Source: Gnetum montanum
Lineage: Eukaryota; Streptophyta; Gnetopsida; Gnetales; Gnetaceae
Direction: 5' to 3'
NCBI GenBank assembly: GCA_015680685.1
Contig: MNCI01014219.1
Coordinates: 65,055-129,054, forward strand
DNA: 64,000 bases
Below are positions 56,903-64,000 of this stretch, piece by piece. The notes under the pieces were generated by a model. The model was not told where the DNA came from. It made no database searches and saw only the letters and a program-made list of their open reading frames with translations. The position numbers and the translations under genes are program-made. The stretch's first letter is position 1. Each line of letters starts with the position of its first letter.

Positions 56903-56907
56903 CAAGA

Positions 56908-58500
56908 CCTCACCGAAGAGTTGCATAAGCTTAAGGCCTTAACTACTTAGACAGTGAAAATTATGAACAACTATAAAGATTACGCCATTAATTCTACCAT
57001 CCCATATATGACTCTCCCCATGGGTATTCCTATTCCCCACTTCACTAAATTCAATAGTGAGGGTGATCCTAACTTGCATTTGATTACTTTCCATTCAAAG
57101 TGCTTTTTGTTGCAAGCTTGGCCCCATACCATGATGCACATTTTTCCTATGTCACTAATTGGAAAAGCCTTGGATTGGTACATTGCACTACCTAGAGATT
57201 CCATCGCCTCTCTAGATGATTTGATTTCACAATTTTTTAACCACTTCAAGTATAACTTGAAACTTGATACAACATTAGACTAACTTATAAAAGTTAAATA
57301 GAGGTTCCTTGAACTTGTTCAAAAATTTATACAAAGATGAAATGCCAACCTCAACGAGATCCCTAAGCCCATTTGTAAAACACATATTTTGGCCATCTTC
57401 AAGGGGGTGGTCAATGTTTTTATCAAGTACAAGCTATACTACCCAAGGCTTTTCTTAGATCAAACACATAGAAGATGCCATGGAAGTTAGTAATAACCCA
57501 AGGTATGTAACATACAAGAACCAACACATGAGAAAGATAGAAAAAAAGGGAAACAAAACCATACAGTCATGGCCATAGTGGGAAAAGAAATGAAAATCAC
57601 ATAGGAACTAGAGACAATGTAGCCTAGGGCCCCTACCACTAGAGCTCAACCATTAACATCAAGTGCCTGCACCTCTAATCCTTCAAAGCCTAACATTGAA
57701 AGAAAGGATCAGTCTAAGTACACAAAAGTACACATTGAACCATCTAAGCTTCTTGATTGATTACTGAAAAGTGATTGTATCCAATACAAATAACTAATCA
57801 AGAATGCTCATAAGAGGCATGATCACCTATATGAGATTGCTAAGAATTTCATCATAGTCACAAAAGATGATTCAAAGGTTTCAAAATATTTTAAACTAGA
57901 GTAATTCTGTGATTATCACCAGCTTCCTAGCCATGACACTTATTTTTCGTTGACCTTAAAGAATAGTTTACAAAAGATAAATAGATGATGAAGAATTATT
58001 CCTAGACTCATCCAACCTAGTTAGGCCTCAAAACCAATTCATGCAAGTGTACAAGAACTCCTTAAATGCTAACAGTGACCAATATATCTTAGCCATGTTT
58101 AACATTAATAATAATTCTAGAACTATTAGTGAGCTATTTGTGGTTTAGGTACCTCCTTGTGACGAAAGGTGTTCAACTTCACTAACTTCAAGAAGTCATT
58201 TTATTTTAAGGATACCACCACCTACGCCTTCCATGGAACCATTGATAATTAGAGTGTGCTCTCCTACCATCGCTAAGCCTATAACCCAAGCTAATCAACA
58301 TCATTCCATGGTAGCCAATGCCTCGACATCTTTCCAAGTAGATAATAGAAAATGACCTCCAAAGTAATGCAAGAAGTAAGCTTTTAAGCCTAATTCTAAG
58401 GACAACAAACAAGCAAAGGTGTGGAAGGAAGTAGGTCCACTAAAAAATACTCCAATTTTAGAAGTACCAATGGATTCAAATGCTTAAACTACTTCAACAA
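56908..58500 (+). pseudogene. RLG-5 gag, C-terminal part
   Basis: Open frame 56,954-57,283: MGIPIPHFTKFNSEGDPN, FLLQAWPHTMMHIFPMSLIG, ALDWYIALPRDSIASLDDLI, parallel to RLG-4 45,880-46,185 and better preserved. A zinc-finger-like block at about 57,910 reads CDYHQLPSHDTYF, with the last Cys lost. The minus frames here are shadows. Confidence 0.8.
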
Positions 58501-58739
58501 GCCAACATAGGGAAGGTAACTAAAAAGGAGAGAAAAAAAAGGGGCCTAAACAACAAAAACTAAAACATGAGGTCAAGATCTTTGGTAGAATGGAGAAATT
58601 TTAGGCCAAAAAAAGCAAGAAATCAAATAATAACGATAAAGACTTCCTCATAACCATGGATGAGATCAAGCTCTTACTTAAATAGAAGAAAACTTCCTTG
58701 AGCTTATAAGACCTAGTCATGATTTCCTTTGCCTGATGT

Positions 58740-59001
58740 GAAGCTCTAGTTAAGATGTTAACTGTTATTCCAATGAGTGAAGATATCCCTACCAATGAGA
58801 AGTCCATCCATGCATTGATGGTACCACCTTCACGTAGGGAAGAAACGATGTCAACTACCTTAACATTTCATGATAGTGAGGTAAAGACCAACTCACAAAG
58901 TGGTGAAGTATCAAGAACCCCTCTCTTTATAATAATAATGGTTGGTTAATATAAGATACACTAGGTGCATGTTGATGATTGGACAATAATGAAATATCCT
59001 T
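58740..59001 (+). pseudogene. RLG-5 protease start, disrupted
   Basis: MLTVIPMSEDIPTNEKSIHA and TPLFIIIMVG-YKIH-VHVDD align with RLG-4 47,720-47,960. The reading breaks off after DDWTIMKYP at the edge of the copia-type LTR. Confidence 0.65.
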
Positions 59002-60077
59002 TGTTGACCTTTTGGTATGTAAAAACCTTAAGAAAAATGGAAAACATAGAATGTTTGTTGTGGATGATGTGTTTGTAGGACATGAAGAAGAACTTCACAT
59101 GAGATGTAAGATCTCAAGGAAATAAGATCTACAATGAGATTACAAAGTGAGGATTACATGGATCAAAATGAGAGCATGGACAAAAATGAAGACTACAAAT
59201 CAAATGAAGATTCTCCAAGGACTAGCAAGAAGGTAATTTAATAAGAGAAAGCCTCAGAAGAAAGAGCCCAAGTTAAGGAGATGTCTCTCAAAAATAGTAG
59301 ATGTCTCTATTTTAGAGTAGACATCTCCCTAGAGATGTCTCATTTTTTAGTGAGATGTCTCTCCTAAATTAAGGCCAATCTTAGGTAGATGTTCCAACTT
59401 CAAAGGAGACATCTACACTAGGAATTTGGTAGCCATTGCATGAATTTCAAGTAGTTTTGGAAAACTCCAAAGCTATATGAAGATACCAAAATCTTGGAAA
59501 TTGTGCAAATACTATTCATACATGATTAATTATTATCTAACCTATGCTATTATATTCTTGTTCTTCATTGTAACATCATTTACTTGGTTGTATGTTGTAT
59601 TGAGCTCTAATGACAAGAACTTGTAAATTTAGTTACATTCTTTTCTTGTGTCTTTTTCTTTTTCTTATAGTCTTATAGGGTTGACGTGCTTTTTGCAAGA
59701 AGGCATTTACATTAAGCTTGTTGGAACCTTATGGGGTTGAGTGATTTTGTAGCGTCAAAACACTCTAGAGTACAACCCAATTTTGTAAATGTTGTGGGAT
59801 CCTTGAAACCACATTCTAAGCTTGTTGAGACCTTGTAGGGTTGAGTGGTTTTGCAATGATGAAACACTTTGGTATTGAGTTTAGAGCTTGTACAGGGTGT
59901 GGTACCCTTCAAACCACATTTTATTGAGAAAAAAAGTCTAGAGGTGTGCATAGATTCTACCCTCCAAGTATGAAAGCATCCAAGTTGGGGAACCATGTAA
60001 AATTTGGTGTTTTTGTGTGACAGGTGCAATTTCAATTGGGGAACTTATTTAACCCCCTTCTAAGTTCTTGATTCACA
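59002..60077 (+). repeat. Copia-type 5' LTR
   Basis: Starts TGTTGACCTTTTGGTATG (3' copy: TATTAACCTTTTGGTATG) and ends GATTCACA before the primer site. It carries a cluster of eroded GAGACGTCTC palindromes at 59,277-59,415. The small minus frame at 59,712-60,035 is not a gene. Confidence 0.8.
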
Positions 60078-60079
60078 AG

Positions 60080-60091
60080 TGGTATCAAAGC
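60080..60091 (+). promoter_or_regulatory. Copia-type primer-binding site (tRNA-Met)
   Basis: TGGTATCAAAGC, one change from the usual TGGTATCAGAGC, two bases after the LTR. Confidence 0.85.
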
Positions 60092-60132
60092 TCAATATTT
60101 TTATGTTTAGCTTCCAATTTTAAGAGTGAACT

Positions 60133-61868
60133 ATGAAGGGGACATCCTACACAAAGCCACCAATGTTTGATAGGTTTGATTTTACTTATTGGAAGGTAAG
60201 GATGCAAGGCTTCTTCAAGTCAATGGAGTTTGAAGTAGGGGAGTCAATCCTTGAAGGTTACATACTGCTTGGCGATAATGCATCAAAGGCTATGAATACA
60301 TGGAGCAAGTGGACACTAGAAGAAAGAGATAAGTTCATGTATGATTTTAAAGCAAAAAATTATTTATATAATGCATTAAATAAATTTAAACTAAATAGAG
60401 TAGTTGGATGTAGAATTGCTACATGAATTTGGAAAACCTTACAAGCTACCTATGAGGCCACATCCATTGTCAAATAGTCAAAACTCTTGATTTTGCAAAG
60501 TGAGTATGAAAAACTTAAAATGAGAGAAGGTGAAAAGGTAAAAGATTATTTTTCTAGGGAAAATGATCTAGTTGTAGCAATTAGGGGTACATGCAAGAAC
60601 TTGCTTGAAAGTGATGTAATCATTAAAATGATTAGAACGTTACCACTTGAATTTAGACCTAAGAAATTAGAGATTTTTTAGTCTTGAAATTTGAAGAACT
60701 CCAAAGTGTTCTAATTGCTTATGAAATGAATCTTATAAGCAAAGGAGAAATAAAAGAAAATTCCATCACCTAGAAATCACCATCTAAAGAGAAGGAACTT
60801 GTTGAACAAGAATTGAACAATGAAGAAGAAATAGTTTTTCTATCAAGAAGAGTTCAAAGACTTCTAGGAAGAAAAGAAAGAAGTCTCAATCAACTAGGAC
60901 CCAACCAATCCAACTCTAAAGGTAAGGATAGAGGTAAGAAATTTTCAATTTCTAATTTTGATTCTTTTTCAAGAGAATGTTGTTTATATGGTGGAAAAGG
61001 CCATGTGGCCTCCAAATGTCCTAGCAATGGTAGATTACAACAAAAGGACAAGATTGATATGAACATGAAAAAGACCAACTTCTACATAAGCTGGGATGAT
61101 GGAGAGCAAAGTGAAGAAGAGGTTGATGACACCATGAAAGATTCTTAGCTCATATGTATGGCGATTACAAATGAAGACTCATCACAAATTTCTGATGAAC
61201 CAAGAGGTATGTATGATGAAAGGTATAGTGAATCATGTGAAGAAATTATCATCCTAAATTATTTAGTTAAAAAGATAAAGAAAAATATGAATATAAAATT
61301 TTCTAAAATTCATACCTTATTATCCAATTGAAAAGGGGAAATCTTAGACATAAAGGCTAAGATTCAACTACTAACCCTGTTAGATGAAGAGAAATGCAGG
61401 GATATTCAAAAAGAAGGGATCAATGTAAATAATGAAAATTAGTCTAGAAGTGAAAGCTTGGAAAAAATCCCACAAAAGTATACTAGCACTAGCTCAAGCA
61501 TAATTAGGTTTGAGAACTCTATTCATGAAGAAAAAACTTTATATGTTTGTAAAAAGTGTGGACATAAACAAGATTATTATTATTCTTATATTGGATAAAA
61601 TAACATTGATGCTTGGCCTTGTCAAAAGGAACCTACTCAGTGTATCTTGTAGAATGCAACAACTTGGAAAGTGAATGGGTTGAAAGTTGGAAAACTCTTT
61701 AGAAGAATGGATAATACAATAAATGATCATAGATTCTCCTATTCTAAAGAACATGAACAAGAAGGAATTCCATACAATATTGAAGACATTAATAAAGGAA
61801 CCAAGGAAAGAAAATCAAAGGGTAAGGTGGTACTCCATGATAGAAGACCTCATCTCAAACTTCATTAG
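60133..61868 (+). pseudogene. Copia-type gag remnant
   Basis: Frame from ATG 60,133: PPMFDRFDFTYWKVRMQGFF (usual P-F-G-NY-YW---M), then TWSKWTLEERDKFMYDFKAK. Next 60,487-60,681 (EYEKLKMREGEKVKDYFS), a basic region, and a zinc knuckle near 60,970, CCLYGGKGHVASKC, where the second Cys of C-X2-C-X4-H-X4-C is Tyr. A charged region and a CKKCGHKQ pair (61,550) follow, ending near 61,868. At least five stops interrupt it. This is the copia UBN2/DUF4219-type gag. Confidence 0.8.
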
Positions 61869-63478
61869 TCTTTCCTGTATCAATAAGAAAGTAAGGTAAG
61901 TCATCGTAAATTTCTATTACCATGCTTTCTAGTTAAAATATGGGTTAGTTTTTGAATTTCTTATGAATTTTTTAATCATCAATAAAAACATATATCTTAA
62001 TTCATAAAAAAAGAGATCAAAGTATTATGACTATCTCTCATGTTAGCTCTTGAAATATTTAGTTAAAAAGTTGTAATCTTGAAGAATATTTGAACTTGAG
62101 AATCAAAAATGGCATTACATCCACATTTATCTTTAGATGCTACTAACATGAGAATTTGGACAAAGATTTGCAGGAAAAATAATAAAGAGAGGCTTAATTG
62201 GATGATCAAGTAAGACAAATTTGTTATGATTTATGCCTAATAATTTTTCTCTAATATTTTTGTCTATAAAATTTGTTGAGTTACTCTATATTCTTGAAAA
62301 AGCAAGATTGTAAAATATTAGTTATAGCTCTTGAAAATGTTTAAAGAAAAGGATAAGCACGTATGTAGGGGGAGCTTGTACATCATGAATTATTATGAAG
62401 TATCAATACATGGAATTTTATTAAGATCTTCTCCAAGACATAATCCATAGGCAAGCAGAATAAGGTATATCCATCTTATACAAAATTGAAGGTAAAAGAG
62501 AAAAATGTTTTTGATTCAATCCTTAATTTTTTTAACCTAGGAGTGATAATCAATTATGCAAGTATTTGAAATTCATTTGAATATATCTCTACAATAGTAC
62601 TGCATCATTGACATACTATGAATATATATATATGAAAATGGGTTAGTAGTTGAATCTTAGCCTTTATGTTCATATGAATATATATATATATTATTTTTAG
62701 TACTTAAGTTCTCTATTATTAATATGAACCAAACAATTTCTATTGAAGCAAGATGAAGTATTCACATTTCTATTTTGAAATTATGAAAACCTCTTAGGGA
62801 GATTTGAAAATGAATGGATAATATACCTTAAGCTTGTCAAAGATACATGTGATTAATGTAAACATCTTAGAAATTTATTTATGTATTGATTTGAAAACTA
62901 ATATATCTTTTGTAGGTTGAGTATGTATGTACTTGTTCATATGAAAGTTGTATGGGTATGGAAATGTATTGAGAAATTTTTTATGAGGTCTTACTTGGAT
63001 GAAGATTGTGCATTCTTTAACTATCTTTTGATCTATCTTATTGGTAGTTGTAAGGCTTCACTCCTTTTTGATGATGTCCAAAAGGGTGGAGAATTTGATG
63101 ATTATCTTAGATATCATGTGTGATTGATCCATAATTGTGATGATCTTATCTTAGATATTATATGTGATCATGATACAAATGTGGTGCCTTGGAATATGAT
63201 TATGATCTTATGAATATATTTGAACAAGTGTCATGAGCAGCATTGCTATTAAATGATAATAACCTTATGGACATATTAGATGGACACATTTTCCTTATGG
63301 AAATACTTGATATGCTAGGTTCTTGGTCATAAATGTCCTCATTCAAAAATTCACAAGTGTCTAAATGACTAATGATCTGTGTACTATATTAAGGATGCAC
63401 TTTAGCAATATTTCATCATGTTTAGCTAAATTGATTTCAGGATCTACTAGCCCATTTTCTCAAGTTTTGGACATCACC
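61869..63478 (+). other. Copia-type element internal non-coding region
   Basis: AT-rich, with two (AT)n runs at about 62,620-62,633 and 62,673-62,692 and a GGGGGAG tract near 62,369. No pol motif. The frame 62,917-63,123 has no family match. Confidence 0.55.
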
Positions 63479-63492
63479 AAAAAGGGGGAGAT
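63479..63492 (+). promoter_or_regulatory. Copia-type polypurine tract
   Basis: AAAAAGGGGGAGAT directly before the 3' LTR, the classic plant copia form (ATCACCAAAAAGGGGGAGAT). Confidence 0.9.
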
Positions 63493-64000
63493 TATTAACC
63501 TTTTGGTATGTCAAAACCTTAAGAAAAATAAAGAACATAGAATGTTTGTTATGGCTAATGTATTTGCCGAACATGAACAATAACTTCACATGATATCTAA
63601 GAACTCAAGGAAACAAGATCTACAATGAGATGACAAAGTTATTACATAGGCCAAGATGAGAGAATGGACAAGCATGAATGAAAACGAAGGCTAAAAATCA
63701 AATGAAGATGCTTCATGGACTGGCAAGAAGGAAAAATGATGAGAGAAAGCATTAGAAGATAGAGCTCAAAAGTTGAGAAGATGTCTCTCAAAAATAGTAG
63801 GCATCTCTATCTCACAGTAGACATCTCCCTAGAGATGTCCCAAAGAAGATGTCCCAGTTTCTAGTGAGACGTCTCTCCTGAATTGAGGCCAATCTCAGGT
63901 AGACGTTCCAATTTTGAAGGAGATGTTTACATGAATTTTGAGGAGTTTTCAAAAACTCCAAAGCTATAAGAAGATACTAAAATCATAGGAATTGTGCAAG
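63493..64000 (+). repeat. Copia-type 3' LTR (partial, window end)
   Basis: Matches 59,002 onwards. The first T-G is T-A here. It includes one uneroded palindrome GAGACGTCTC at 63,866-63,875, where the 5' LTR has GAGATGTCTC. Confidence 0.85.

Larger units (their letters stand above)
56903..59001 (+). mobile_element. RLG-5 (outer Tat-type gypsy), middle part
   Basis: Resumes with CAAGACCTCACCGAAGAG, continuing gag exactly where 42,592 stops. It runs through gag and the start of protease and is cut again at 59,002 by the copia-type element. The rest of RLG-5 is not in the window. Confidence 0.75.
59002..64000 (+). mobile_element. Copia-type element with gag only (TR-GAG-like), runs off window
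   Basis: LTR 59,002-60,077, Met-type primer site, gag-like frames, 1.6 kb of non-coding DNA, a strong polypurine tract and the first 508 bases of the 3' LTR. No protease, integrase, RT or RNase H motif was found between 61,150 and 63,478. The internal region is only 3.4 kb, so this is a non-autonomous gag-only form or an internally deleted copia element. Confidence 0.75.

Noticed and set aside
62617-62692. (AT)n runs as possible regulatory element
   Set aside because: Short simple repeats in non-coding DNA with no promoter context.

Overview
The window looks like repeat-dense intergenic DNA from a land plant with a very large genome. A gymnosperm-like seed plant fits best, but that is an inference. 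The sequence is AT-rich and strongly CpG-depleted. I see no complete host gene. Almost everything recognisable is a decayed retroelement: Ty3/gypsy elements of several lineages, one Ty1/copia-type element, LINE fragments and a dispersed tRNA-derived SINE-like family. Most premature stops and lost catalytic residues are C-to-T or G-to-A changes, as expected from deamination of methylated cytosine.

Layout. 1-6.8 kb: low-coding DNA with a LINE remnant (about 2.5-3.1 kb), a CpG-rich patch with a weak candidate first exon (5.3-5.5 kb) and two weak candidate exons, all on the minus strand. 6.8-7.65 kb: SINE-like copies. 7,655-17,705: RLG-1, a minus-strand gypsy element (Athila-like by gag and pol) with two LTRs of about 0.85 kb, a tRNA-Asp-type primer site and a CCTAT target duplication; it split a SINE copy. 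17.7-19.5 kb: more SINE copies and an RTE-type LINE fragment. 19.7-32.1 kb: RLG-2, a minus-strand gypsy element with an inferred 5.3 kb 5' LTR, a truncated 3' LTR and an RNase H-like domain placed before reverse transcriptase. 32.1-33.85 kb: SINE copies, one split by a solo LTR related to RLG-1. 34.4-38.8 kb: RLG-3, a minus-strand chromovirus-like relic.

40.8 kb to the end is a nest. An outer plus-strand Tat-type gypsy element (RLG-5) is split inside gag by a second member of its own family, RLG-4 (42,593-56,902, LTRs of about 1.7 kb, target duplication CAAGA). Its protease region is split again by a copia-type element carrying gag but no recognisable pol (59,002 to past the window end).

The most unusual feature lies inside RLG-4. 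Between protease and reverse transcriptase, on the antisense strand, three exon-like segments are joined by two short GT-AG introns. Joined, they read in one frame for 345 codons to a stop, interrupted only by nonsense codons that C-to-T changes explain. I do not recognise the protein. It looks like a captured host gene fragment or an antisense gene of the element.
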